Assembly: GCA_028554755.1 (NCBI GenBank) | Contig: JAPTOF010000005.1 | Coordinates: 12,166,501 to 12,230,500 of the forward strand | Source of the DNA: Cordia subcordata | Taxonomy: Eukaryota > Streptophyta > Magnoliopsida > Boraginales > Cordiaceae | Reading direction: 5' to 3' | DNA length: 64,000 bases | Shown: in pieces, positions 37,571 through 49,098 of the stretch | How positions within the stretch are numbered: the first letter of the stretch is position 1 | Layout of the letters: each line of letters begins with the position of its first letter | The notes under the pieces: generated by a model | What the model saw: only the letters and a program-made list of their open reading frames with translations | What the model was told of the DNA's origin: nothing | Database searches by the model: none | Made by a program: the position numbers and the translations under genes

Positions 37571-38526
37571 AGTTGACTGGATATTTAGGGGTAAAGCATT
37601 GTTTCGGTGCGGGCCGCAAGAGCTATATCAAATCAAGGCAAACTCTAAATACTAGATACAACCTCAAAATAACAAGAGTCAAGGTCGGTCGGTGAGAAGA
37701 TGGGAGATAAGCTTCATCATCGAGAGGGAAATAACTGGGTAATAAAGACAGAGAAGGGCAATCACTCATTCTTAAAACCAACCTTCTTAAGACTAAAGTG
37801 TCTGGTGAAAAAGGGCAAAAAGCTCCCCGTTCTTGATTATCTTGTAGCTGGATCTTTTAGAACCACAAGAACCCTTAGTTAGAATTGGATTCCAACTCAA
37901 CACCTCCAATGTAACCAAGACTTCTCAACAATGATTATCAAACTCTAGAATTTTGCACCACCTAATCCTGCGTAATCGTGAGCATGCATCCCTAAGGAGG
38001 AAGTCAAGTCTTTAACGAAGGGTAATTTTAACGTTTCACATCGATTTATGGAAAAATAGTTTATAAATAGATGGTGCGAGTTTAATTAATAATTTGAGTT
38101 AATTACTTTGGACCAGTTAATTTGAAGAGTTAAATAGTTATTTGTAATACCTACTATGCTAATCTCGTTAGTAGGTAAGAGAATCTAAGCTCGAGATCAT
38201 TACCTGAAAGGTCAGAAAAGTATAGTGAAAAACATAACAGTGGGGAGAAATATCTGGATGGCACTCCAAACAATGGCTTACCTGATCTTTGTACCCCTTA
38301 ATGATGTAACTGTTTGACAGTAACAATTAATGCAAACTCTAAGAGAACAACAGGAATTATCAGGATTATTTATAGTACTTGTATTTGCATATAAGACAAG
38401 CATGGATACACTATACATACAGCACGATAAAATTTTACAATGTGTAGAGTTCTAAAACAAGTTCCTTCTATTAACATCCTATAGGTTGCTTAGTGAGTCA
38501 TTGATTAGAGCGTGCTCAATTTCCTT
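37571..38526. other. Intergenic DNA with the NPF gene 3' region
   Basis: 37571-38040 shows no gene; a 60-codon frame at 37700-37882 has no recognised domain. The last few hundred bases before 38527 should include the 3' untranslated region of the minus-strand NPF gene. Confidence 0.4.
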
Positions 38527-41500
38527 TCAAATAAAGCTCTGTGGGTTTGTGTACTTGTAAGACTTCGCAAAGCATATGAAAGCAACAAATTCCACTGAAG
38601 TAATACCTACAAGTAACCAATAGAAGTAGTCAAGGTGACCTTCATTTATGTTGCTGGAAAACCATCCACCATCACCACCCTTGCTTGTAAGTTGTTCGAT
38701 GCTCGAGATGAAGAAACTGCTAAGAAAGCACCCTATGCCGAATATACTGATAGATAAAGAGAGGCCTATGCTTTTCAGTTCGCGCGGCACCTGATCATAG
38801 AAAAGCTCTTGCAGACCGATAATGGTGAATACGTCGGCAATTCCAAATAATACGTACTGCGGTAGCAACCAGCAGAAACTCATTGGAACTTTTGCCTTCG
38901 GGAAATAAAGCAAACCATGAGCTAGTGCAGTTTCAAGTCGCTTCCTCTCGGTGAAAGCAGCGATGGCCATGGTAACGATGCACAGAATCATTCCTATGCC
39001 TACCCTTTGCAGCTTTGTTATGCCTGAGGGATTCCCAGTTACCGCTCTCGCGACAGGAACAAATACACGGTCATATATGGGTAGGAAAAGAATGACAGAT
39101 ATGGCGAGTAAGTACTGAAGTGAAGCAGCTGGAACCTCGAATTTCAGTTCAATGGATCTGTCCATTGTAACTCCTTGTTCTGTGAACAAAGTAGACACTT
39201 GTGCCTGCGCAATTGCAAACCCCAAAGATGTGAACCATATTGGAAATAATCTCAGCAGCACCTTTGCCTCTTCAACTTCGCCGACAGTCATTCCCTTGAA
39301 ATCTTCCGTGCCATCCGGCGCAATCAAAGCTTCGGTGAGAAACCTGTTCATGGGAAAAAAAGAAACAAGAACATAAACTTTACCAGGTGACTTAACATTC
39401 TTCCAGCAATTAATGAAATTCATAGACGAATGCTGGCATGACACTGGGTAGCTCTCTCACTGCTTATACTAAAGGAAGAATTTTGACCAAAATAAAAGAA
39501 AGAGGAGAATTTCTTGCTAAATCATAAGATGTAAAGCTTCCTTATTGGTTTCAAAACGAGGCTACCCGATAGCATCTGAAGAGAAAGAATAAAAAAGAGA
39601 ATTGCCTTCGACAGTTTAATCTTTTATATGACAGTTAAAATTCTGCCGTTGCTCAACTTAAAAGTTAGTGAGAGATTCAAGTGATTCATAAGAAGCAAAC
39701 AATAAAGACTACTACAGGGAATGGATGAGGTTAAAACAGTATGCAATTTTCTCCCAAGTGTGACATATATAGAAATTCAAATCTCACTCAAACTGCTTCG
39801 AGCGAAGATGAGGTGGTGTCTCCTGAGCTCCTTCTTCATTAGCTCTTTTATGAGGTGTAGCTCGCGGACTTGTAGCTGCCTTGGCAAATACCTTGCCAAT
39901 CCTTGAAAATGCAGATTTCTCATCAACTTTAGTAATATGTCTATATGTCTTACTTCCAAGCAAGAATAGTATTAGTGAAACTGCCACCGAAATGCAAGGG
40001 ATTCCAAACCCGACAGCCCAACTAATGTTGTCTTGAACATAGTTTAAAATTAATAGAGCTGTTAGAGGACCTGCAGATAATCCAAAGTACCACCAGTTGA
40101 AAAACGAACTCTTGCTTCTTCTTTCCTTGGGATGTTCTCCATCAAACTGGTCGGCTCCAAAAGCAACAATGCAAGGCTTGTGCCCCCCTCGGCCAAGTGC
40201 TATTAGATACAATGAAAAGAAGAAAAGGGCTAATTGAACCTGTCCTGGGCAACTTGAAGTATTTCTGTCATTGCTTTGGCAGTCTAACAGAGCCGATACT
40301 GTGAGCGAGCCTAGTGCCTGCAAGTTGATTTTCAAACCAAAACCAAAAAAAAAAAATCACATTTGTGCGTGCAGTCTCCAGGTAAAAGACCAACCAAACT
40401 TCCAGGCAGCTTGACTCAATTCTAATCTATACCTCATCAAGTTGAAGGAAAAGGGAAGAGATAGAGAGACGATAACGCTCTTCTCAAGAACGTACCAAAT
40501 ACTAACTGCAAATATAGTTTAAGGCATTCCCCAACTTTCTCTTGCTGGATCTTGCAGCATCTTACATTAAGTTTATTTTGTTATTCTGACTACTCGTTGC
40601 ATCTTAAGCCTATAACTTTATTATAATTTCCTGCATATGTTCTTCCCCTTTTCTACAAACAAGTCCTATGTTCAACCTAAAATAAATTAATTAATTAGAA
40701 CTTAGACTAAGGCGAGTCTCGTTCCCGCACACTGCTTATATTTTGGGAGTCATAGTCTCAAAACAATGATGCCTTTGTAATCTGCACCATTATAATCTCA
40801 AAGGTAACTTCTCTACTTTCTTAGTATTGGCAAGGAATCCATAACAAATGGTCCTCTATTTTTCAGGTTGCATAAGAAGAAGAGGCATCGTAAGATTCTT
40901 TTTCTTATTTCTTTTCTTGCTTTTGGTTCTAATTCCCAAGGGCAGCAAAGAGTTACAATAGCACAATGGGGGATCCTGTAAATCTTGCATAATGAGTTCG
41001 AGAATTGAGCAGTCTAAATACTAACTTGATCGAAGTTTCATTAAACAAACCACTGGTGCTTCCTTTTTTATCTTTTCTTTGAGCCTGTTGTAGCTATTAT
41101 TTGAAAAAGAAAATTACATTCAAACTAACTAACCAATATATAGAGTAGAGAAGAGATGACGATAGTCCAATATCGACCCAGAAATGAGTCCGCGATGAAT
41201 GCGCCCAAAAGTGGCAGAAGTTCCCCGGTGCCTGCCCATGTATTTATGGTGGCAGCTGCTACCGCTGTCGACTGACCAAGGGGACCAGTTAGGTAGGTTA
41301 TGAGGTTTGAACTTACTCCATAATATGCAAATGTCTCGGCCACTCCGACACCTGCCATTGAACTCATTATTCTTCCTCAAGAAAATTCTATCTAGTAAGA
41401 GTAAAAAATTTAGACGAATCTAGTGTTCATTTGTGAGTAAACTAGCAAATAACTTCCACTAGTGATTTCTGACAATGAGAAATATTTTTCACAATTTCGA

Positions 41501-42878
41501 CTGGCTTTCACTTTTTAGTTAGAGAATATCAATGGCAAGTCACGATTAACATACACTCACTATGCTTACACTCGAGGCATATCTAGACAAGATTGTCATG
41601 TGTTGTTAAAGGCCAGTCTGCATTAGGTATCCTGACCGGATGATCATTCTCTTAGGCATACTGTTCAAAGGTACTATATATTGAATATATATTTGGAGCA
41701 GTGGTGGAGCCACATATATATGAGGAGGTGTTCACCCCCTTGACTTTTTGACCAAAACAAATATTGCTATTGTATATATTTTTTTATAATAAGAGGCAAA
41801 ATTGTATTATGTGCACCCCTGGATTATTTGTCACCCCTTAAATCTTTTGACAAAAACAAAATTAATGAATAATTACTTATATAAAGAAAGATATTTTTTT
41901 TGACTTTGATAATAAATTAAATAGTCAATGACTTCAAAATATGAAATTATGTCAAATGACCTTTATAAACTGAAGTTCGATTTACTGTGATCATATTTAC
42001 TTATTTATATTTTTTGTGAATTAAAAATTATTATTATATTAATTATTATATATATCTTATGATTAATTTCTAAATTTTCATAAAAGCATTTATGGAATGA
42101 ATGCGCACCCCTGCCACGGGTCTTGACTCCACCACTAATTTAGGGCTCGTTTGGATTAGTTTTTTTAAAAGTATTTTTTTTAACAACTTTTAAAAAATAA
42201 CTTTTTTTGAAAAACTGAAATTTCTGGCTTCTAAAAAAAAGCTGCATTTGAGCCTTTTTTTTTTTTTCAAAATTTTAATTTTTTTAGAAGCCAAATCAAA
42301 TAGTTATTGCAAATTTAGTATAACTTTTTCAATAAAAAAAAGTGTTTTTTCTAAAAAAAAAAAAACCAATGCAAACTAGCCCTTAGAGCTCATAAATGGA
42401 ACAATTTGGAATGGGAGGTGTCTTTCAGTGCCAAAACATATGAAGAACAACACAAAAGAGGAGGATTATTGGGGTGACAATTAGCAATATTGAACAAGAG
42501 AAAAAGAAATGACAAGAATATTGTGGCGTGCTTTTTCACACTTTGAGCACACGTGGATGAAACTTCTTAGTAAGAATTTGTAGCACTGAACCAGAAAAGA
42601 TTTGCTGCAACAAGATACCCGAAATGCATGCACATGATTTCTGTTGAAGGAAATAATTCTCGTACGTCGAAATCTTCACAATAAATATGATGGGAGCTAG
42701 ATACACTGAATAATATGAATTTGTTACCAATGAGGAAAGATGCAGATCTCCAGGAGCCTGATCGGGATCGTTTCGCCGGCAGACCTTGATAGTCGACGAC
42801 GCCATCGACGACGTCACTGAGAGGAGTTTCGGCATTTTCAAGTTCGGCCATATCTAGTTGTACTTGTGACAGTCCCAC
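38527..42878 (-). CDS. NPF/PTR family transporter, NPF5-like
   Basis: Four coding exons on the minus strand join in frame: 42851-42728, 41351-41134, 40317-39788 and 39343-38527, giving 562 aa. Starting at the in-frame ATG at 42878 adds nine residues. The N-terminus has the NPF5 style (TPL then DVV-DG-VDY, WRSASF). The protein carries the PTR signature region ([18 protein letters not shown]) and about 12 hydrophobic segments, with a long Lys/Arg-rich cytosolic loop after TM6. It is a major-facilitator protein of the nitrate/peptide transporter family, expected in the plasma membrane or tonoplast. The substrate cannot be read from sequence. The TM1 motif normally E-x-x-E-R/K reads G-V-A-E-T, losing the first Glu and the basic residue. 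Intron 1 (1376 bp) contains two MITEs. Confidence 0.93.
41700..42136. mobile_element. TIR element in NPF intron 1
   Basis: Termini are AGTGGTGGAGCCA at 41700 and TGACTCCACCACT ending 42136, inverted repeats of 13 bp with one mismatch. The AT-rich ~437-bp interior has repeated CACCCCT-type motifs near each end. It encodes no protein. The superfamily is not certain and no clean target duplication is seen. Confidence 0.65.
42143..42382. mobile_element. Tourist-like MITE (PIF/Harbinger) with TTA target duplication, in NPF intron 1
   Basis: Termini are GGGCTCGTTTGGATTAG and, on the complement of the right end, GGGCTAGTTTGCATTGG. The element is 240 bp and is flanked by TTA at 42140-42142 and 42383-42385, the target site of PIF/Harbinger elements. 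Its interior segment near 42287-42310 matches, in reverse, 49165-49190 upstream of the TMN1 gene, so both are one family. It lies 6 bp from the preceding TIR element. Confidence 0.8.
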
Positions 42879-44124
42879 ACAGCAGCACGCTCACACACAC
42901 GCACACTACTCGCACTTTGTGAAACGGATTTGTGTTATTACATTCTTTTAATTAGTGTAAGTGTTGGAAATCGCCGTAGGTTTGTGGCATGAATTGTCAA
43001 CATGGTAGTAGTATACGTGTAAATACAATTGCATGCAAGCTTCAAAAGCTCAACACTTGTGTGGGAATTTGCTGAATTTGAGGTTGACTCTTTTTTTTTT
43101 TTTTTTTTTCCCTAACGAGGTCCAAGAACACGGTGGAATGGGCTGCGTTTCTCCACACCAACATTTAGGCTTCTAGTGGGTTTGGTTATAGTTTGCGGGT
43201 TACAAATAAATTTATTAAGAATGATTTCTTTGAGTCCTAATGTTATTAGTTATTAGCGAAGGTCTAAACAAAATTGTTAAGGGTGAATCTTGAACCGGTC
43301 TCGAGGCCAAAAGTTTTTTGACTTAAGACCTAATGTTCTTATTTTCTTTATTGATTGAATAGAAAATAGCTGTTAAAGTGATTAAATACAACAAGAAACT
43401 TCAAACTACTTGCACAAGGTCAGTTTTTTATATTAATTAAAGAAAATATTTATCAAGTTTTTCAATAGAGTCATGCTAGTTTTTTTCTTCTCTATGTAGA
43501 TCAATTTTATTTGGTAGGTTTTGGATATCCAAACATAAAGGCGTTCCTTGCTCCACACAAAAATTATAAGTATCATTTGCAAAATTACAAAAACAAAGAT
43601 CCAAAAATTAAAAAAAAAAAAAACTTTTTAATTGTTATCATTCCTCATTAAGGATTGTAATAGAAAGAACATATAATGAAAAAAAATTGCACTATCGGTT
43701 TGATTAGGATACAAAAGTGAAACTAGTCCCGATGACTATAACACTCCACAATTACTTCCGTCAACAAAATATAGATGATGTGGTTTTGAAGAATTGATTG
43801 CTCAAAGTGATAACCTTGTTCATTGAGAAAGGACAAACGTGACAAGTACCTAGAGTAATTTGAGACATGGAGAGATGGAACAAATGGGCGATAGCATTTG
43901 TGATGATATTTGGGGAAGGGGAGAATTTGTATTGTACATGGATTGCCATATTTGTTATGATATTTGGCAACCTAGACAATTTGTTTTATGAACTTTTATA
44001 ATTTGTTATTAATATTTTTCTTGTAATTTATGCATTTATTATTTATTTATTTATTATTATAAATTAAAATTTTCTAATTAATTACATAATAGTAATATAT
44101 ATATATATACACACACACACTCTC
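42879..44124. other. Upstream region of the NPF gene
   Basis: 42879-43100 should contain the NPF promoter and 5' untranslated region. A CA-rich stretch lies at 42893-42906 and there is no clear TATA box. A run of about 20 T lies at 43091-43110. The rest shows no gene. A mixed (TA)n(CA)n(CT)n microsatellite at 44095-44130 directly abuts the viral insertion. Confidence 0.45.
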
Positions 44125-45124
44125 TCTCTTAATTCAAGGAGAATTCAGAAAAGAATTAATTGCCTTAATAGACAGTGGCGTAGATTTAAATTGTATACAG
44201 GAAGGATTAATTCCTACAAAATATTTTGAGAAAACCACACATACATTATCAAGTGCTAGTGGTAATAAAATAGAAATTTTATATAAATTATCCAAAGCTT
44301 ATGTATGCACTAATAGACAGTGTATTCCTAACAGTTTTGTGTTAGTCAGGAATATGACAAATCAAGTCATATTAGGTATACCATTTCTCAATAAAATATT
44401 TCCAATAAAGGAAATAACTACTAATGGAATTATAGGTAGTTTTGAAAATAATGAAATTCAATTAGAATTTATTAAGGATCCAATAACTAGAGTCTTTAAT
44501 GAGATGGTTGATTTAATAAAAGCAAAAAATAATCAACTTAATTTTCTTAATCAAGAAATTAACTCATTAACTATAAATGAGAAATTACAAAATCCTCAAC
44601 TTCAACAACATATAAAGTTGATAATTAATAAATTTTCATCAGAAATTTGTGCTGTCCATCCTAATGGTTTTTGGGATAGAAAAAAACATATTGTTAGTCT
44701 ACCATATGTAGATGATTTTGATGAAAAAATGATAACAGCAAAATCCAGACCAGCTCAAATGAGTAAGGAGGAGCTAGGTAGATGTAGAGAAGAAATATAT
44801 ATTTTTCTGCAAAAGGGATTAATAAGAAAATCAAACTCACCTTGGAGTTGTACTGGTTTTTATGTTAATAAAAAATCAAAAATTGAAAGAGGATCTCCAA
44901 GATTAGTTGTCAATTATAAACCTCTTAATAAAGTTTTGAAATGGATCAGATATCCAATTCCTAATAAAAAGGATTTGATTGATAGAGTACATGATGCATG
45001 TGTGTTCTCTAAATTCGATATGAAATCTGGATACTATCAAATACAGATAGTTGAAAAAGACAGATATAAAACTGCTTTGTTGTACCATTTGGACATTTTG
45101 AATGGAATGTAATGCCATTTGGTT
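44125..45124 (+). pseudogene. EVE fragment A: protease and partial reverse transcriptase
   Basis: A plus-strand open frame runs from the left edge and encodes a retropepsin-like region with the catalytic Asp-Ser-Gly retained (about 44173-44181), a linker, then the N-terminal part of a caulimovirid RT (fingers with WIRYPIPNKKDL, then FSKFDMKSGYYQIQI). The frame breaks by one base near 45080 and ends at 45112. Viral homology stops at 45123-45126, where fragment B starts in reverse with about 2 bp of T overlap. The left edge abuts a microsatellite. Confidence 0.88.
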
Positions 45125-46157
45125 TTCGATCTTATTCTCTTATAGCCCTGTTGTTTTTCAATATTTTTCCTTATTTGTTTTCTCTCTTTTCTAGCAGCAA
45201 TTTTTTTCTGATAGGTTGGAGAAGTATATTTTTGAATATTAGAAAACCTAGTATATTTCTTAGGCTTACTAGATTGACCTACTTCAATCCCAAATTGTTC
45301 ACAGAATTGTCCTAATTGAGACTTCTCTGTTAAATTTTGTTTTTTAATTTGTTGATTCAACTTAATTTCATTACATAAGGCTAAACCTTCTTGCATGCAT
45401 TTTCCTATTATCATGCCATATGTAAGATTATCATAATCAATATGTGATATTCCTATTCTAAGAGTTTTCTTTACTCTTTCAGCAAATAAGTGGGGAAGAC
45501 CATCTATAAACTTAGACTTCCAATGTGCTTGATTCGCATTTGGTAGTTCCATGACTCTGCTAAGGAACACGTCCTTATACCACCTAAATGAGGTGAGTGT
45601 AGGGCACTTAAGATTCAATATTAGTGACCTAATATTTTCAGCATTAGTAGTAAATCTACTTGTGAAATGTTCACAAATATTTATTGTTAATGTGTAAACA
45701 GCTTCCTGTTTCACTAAATTATTTTCTGTTCTTGTTGAATTAAGCACAGTCTGTCTTTGGGTTTCATTCAAATAATTTTCCCACCAGCCTTTTAATTGAC
45801 CAGTAAACCCTGCTATTATCATCAAAGCAATATTCCTATCTGAATTATCATGTTGTTTACAGATAGTAGCATACATCATCATTCTGTGTATGGTATTATA
45901 AATTTGTTTATCTGAATGGCCATCTATATTCCACTCATAAATAGTCTTACCATTATAGTAAGTTTGTTCATTTGGTAATTCCTCAAATAAAACATCTTGA
46001 GGTGTCGGTCTAGGATAATAATATTTTTTCTGGACCGATTTTTGAGCAAATTTATTATTACTCTTTATTCTATTAAGAGTTTCATTAACAATTTCTTGTT
46101 GATGTATATTATCAACTAAATCTGGAACTTCTTCTTTAGTTATGACATTTAATTTTA
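45125..46157 (-). pseudogene. EVE fragment B: coat-protein region, inverted
   Basis: On the minus strand an uninterrupted frame encodes a caulimovirid coat-protein core (GFTGQLKGWWENYL at about 45776-45817) and its basic C-terminal part, stopping just before the zinc knuckle. It keeps the reading frame at the poly-A run where fragment C has lost one base (B position about 45210). The 404-codon minus-strand frame 46251-45037 is a chimera, because it runs across both junctions into reversed A and C sequence. Confidence 0.85.
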
Positions 46158-46630
46158 ATGCTGAAAATATTAGGTCACTAATATTGAATCTTAAGTGCCC
46201 TACACTCACCTCATTTAGGTGGTATAAGGACGTGTTCCTTAGCAGAGTCATGGAACCACCAGATGCGAATCAAGCACATTGGAAGTCTAAGTTTATAGAT
46301 GGTCTTCCCCACTTATTTGCTAAAAGAGTAAAGAAAACTCTTAGAATAGGAATATCGCCTATTGATTATGATAATCTTACATATGGCATGATAATAGGAA
46401 AATGCATGCAAGAAGGTTTAGCCTTATGTAATGAAATTAAGTTGAATCAACAAATTAAAAAACAAAATTTAACAGAGAAGTCTCAATTAGAACAATTCTG
46501 TGAACAATTTGGGATTGAAGTAGGTCAATCTAGTAAGCCTAAGAAATATACTAGGTTTTCTAATATCCAAAAATATACTTCTCCAACCTATCAGAAAAAA
46601 TTGCTACTAGAAAAGAGAGAAAACAAATAA
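46157..46630 (+). pseudogene. EVE fragment C, part 1: truncated coat-protein C-terminus
   Basis: This plus-strand frame repeats the coat-protein C-terminal portion of fragment B with a few substitutions. A one-base loss in a poly-A run near 46600 shifts the frame into a stop at 46628-46630. The coat N-terminal part is missing, since fragment C starts at the inversion junction near 46157. Confidence 0.85.
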
Positions 46631-48640
46631 GGAAAAATATTAAAAAACAACAGGGTTATAAGAGAATAAGATCGAAATCTTCTAAACCTATTGTTTGTTA
46701 TAAATGCGGGAGAATTGGTCATATAGCTCCAAAGTGTCCTGTAAAAAAGAAAATAAAATCCTTAAAAATTGATGAAGAAATTAAGGATAGTCTTTTGAAG
46801 ATAATGATTAATTCAGATTCAGAACAAAATTATTCTGATTCTGATAATTATAATTCAGAAGAATCAAATTCTGAAGATAATCTGAAATATTTATCAGAAG
46901 AATCTGAAATTATAGAAAGTTCAGATGAAGAAAATAAACCTTGTCAAAATTGTATAAATAATATACAAAATGAGGAAAATGAAAATTTCTATCAATTGTT
47001 ATCACAATTCAAAAATATGGAATTGAATGTGTTAACTAATGATAATATTATTGAATTACTCAGAATAATAAAAGATTCTGAAATAAGAAATAAAATATTG
47101 GAATCTTTAGGGAAAATAAAAGAACCTGAAGAATTAACTTTCCAAGAAGAACAAAAATTCATTCATTATACTTTATCAGAAGTCAAAAAAAGGATTGAAG
47201 AAAGAAATAATCCAAAATCCTCTGTAACCTCTGTTACTACAATACAAGATCTTAAAAAGGAAATTAAAAATTTGAAGACTGAGGTAAAAAAATTAACTCA
47301 GGACAATATAAATATAAATAAAAGACTGGATAATATGGATAAAGGAAAAAATAAAATTGAAGAAATTCCAGAATCCAGTGATAATAAAGAATTAGAACCA
47401 TTTCTAGGAAAGATGGAATATATTACATCTCAAAAATGGTTGGTAAAAATTAATCTCTTAATTCAAGGAGAATTCAGAAAAGAATTAATTGCCTTAATAA
47501 ACAGTGGCGCAGATTTAAATTGTATACAGGAAGGATTAATTCCTACAAAATATTTTGAGAAAACCACACATACATTATCAAGTGCTAGTGGTAATAAAAT
47601 AGAAATTTTATATAAATTATCCAAAGCTTATGTATGCACTAATAGACAGTGTATTCCTAACAGTTTTGTGTTAGTCAAAAATATGACAAATCAAGTCATA
47701 TTAGGTACACCATTTCTCAATAAAATATTTCCAATAAAGGAAATAACTACTAATGGAATTATAGGTAGTTTTGAAAATAATGAAATTCAATTAGAATTTA
47801 TTAAGGATCCAATAACCAGAGTCTTTAATGAGATGGTTGATTTAATAAAAGCAAAAAATAATCAACTTAATTTTCTTAATCAAGAAATTAACTCATTAAC
47901 TATAAATGAGAAATTACAAAATCCTCAACTTCAACAACATATAAAGTTGATAATTAATAAATTTTCATCAGAAATTTGTGCTGACCATCCTAATGGTTTT
48001 TGGGATAGAAAAAAACATATTGTTAGTCTACCATATGTAGATGATTTTGATGAAAAAATGATAACAGCAAAATCCAGACCAGCTCAAATGAGTAAGGAGG
48101 AGCTAGGTAGATGTAGAGAAGAAATATATATTTTTCTGCAAAAGGGATTAATAAGAAAATCAAACTCACCTTGGAGTTGTACTGGTTTTTATGTTAATAA
48201 AAAATCAGAAATTGAAAGAGGATCTCCAAGATTAGCTGTCAATTATAAACCTCTTAATAAAGTTTTGAAATGGATCAGATATCCAATTCCTAATAAAAAG
48301 GATTTGATTGATAGAGTACATGATGCATGTGTGTTCTCTAAATTCGATATGAAATCTGGATACTATCAAATACAGATAGTTGAAAAAGACAGATATAAAA
48401 CTGCTGTGTTGTACCATTTGGACATTTTGAATGGAATGTAATGCCATTTGGTTTGAAAAATGTTCCTTCTGAATTCCAGAATATTACGAATGATATATTT
48501 ATACCTTATAATGATTTTATGGATGTTTATATTGATGATGTCTTAGTATTTTCTAAAGACATTAGTACCCATTTTAAACACTTGGAAATATTCAAAAATC
48601 TTGTTATTAAAAATGGGTTAGTTAGCAATTTCAACTTATA
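46631..48640 (+). pseudogene. EVE fragment C, part 2: zinc knuckle, protease, partial RT
   Basis: A CCHC zinc knuckle (C-x2-C-x4-H-x4-C) lies at 46696-46737. It is followed by an acidic Ser/Glu/Asp-rich stretch, a coiled-coil-like segment (about 47240-47330), a retropepsin-like region, then RT. The retropepsin catalytic triad reads Asn-Ser-Gly (about 47502-47510) where fragment A has Asp-Ser-Gly. The RT frame breaks by one base near 48410, then continues in another frame through the YIDD catalytic box (48528-48539). It ends near 48620-48640 with no connection or RNase H domain. A 548-codon frame spans 46795-48441. Confidence 0.88.
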
Positions 48641-49098
48641 TTATAATAATTACACTCTAGCCAGCTTCATTATTATACATTTCTGAATATTTTGGTTAAA
48701 TCAGCGTACTTTAGCATTTCAATTTAAGCTATAAAAAATTGCAAGCCAAATAATCTTATTATATCATACGTTTATTTCTTATCATATAATTTCATATTTA
48801 AAATAAATCTATTTCAAATAAACCTTATGTTCCTTTAGTTAAAAACAAAAAAAAAAAAAAAAAAACACGAATTACCCATCTTTCTTCCTTTACTCCATAA
48901 TCTTCCCTTTTCTTTCTTTTCATTTATTAAATTTTCTCTGTAAATCCAGACAGGTTGTAACTAAATTTGTTATGTTACCAAACATGAAAAAGTGAGAAAC
49001 ATTTAGTGTACCCAGAAAAAAGATTAAGATTTTCTCATACAAAAACTTAAAATTTAAAACTTAAGTTGAACAGAGAAATGGGTACATGAGCATTTGAG
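48641..49098. other. Short AT-rich spacer
   Basis: Between the end of viral homology and the MITE upstream of TMN1. Contains a run of about 18 A at 48847-48866. No gene is seen. Confidence 0.4.

Larger units (their letters stand above)
44125..48640. mobile_element. Rearranged endogenous pararetrovirus (Caulimoviridae, petuvirus/florendovirus-like)
   Basis: Three viral fragments abut each other: A (44125 to ~45124, plus, protease-RT), B (~45125-46157, minus, coat protein) and C (~46157-48640, plus, coat-protein end through RT). A is about 99% identical to part of C, and part of B is a near-identical inverted copy of the start of C. Coat, zinc-knuckle, protease and RT regions in one continuous reading direction match petuvirus- or florendovirus-type genomes. 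No movement protein, RNase H, or complete genome is present. All three fragments are dead or truncated. The right limit is approximate. Confidence 0.9.

Noticed and set aside
38200..38526. Extra 3' exon for the NPF gene
   Set aside because: The plus-4 exon frame already ends at a stop at the usual family C-terminus; no homologous residues lie beyond.
45037..46251. Single 404-codon minus-strand protein
   Set aside because: It crosses both rearrangement junctions, so its two ends are reversed RT and reversed coat sequence. Only the middle is a viral coat fragment.
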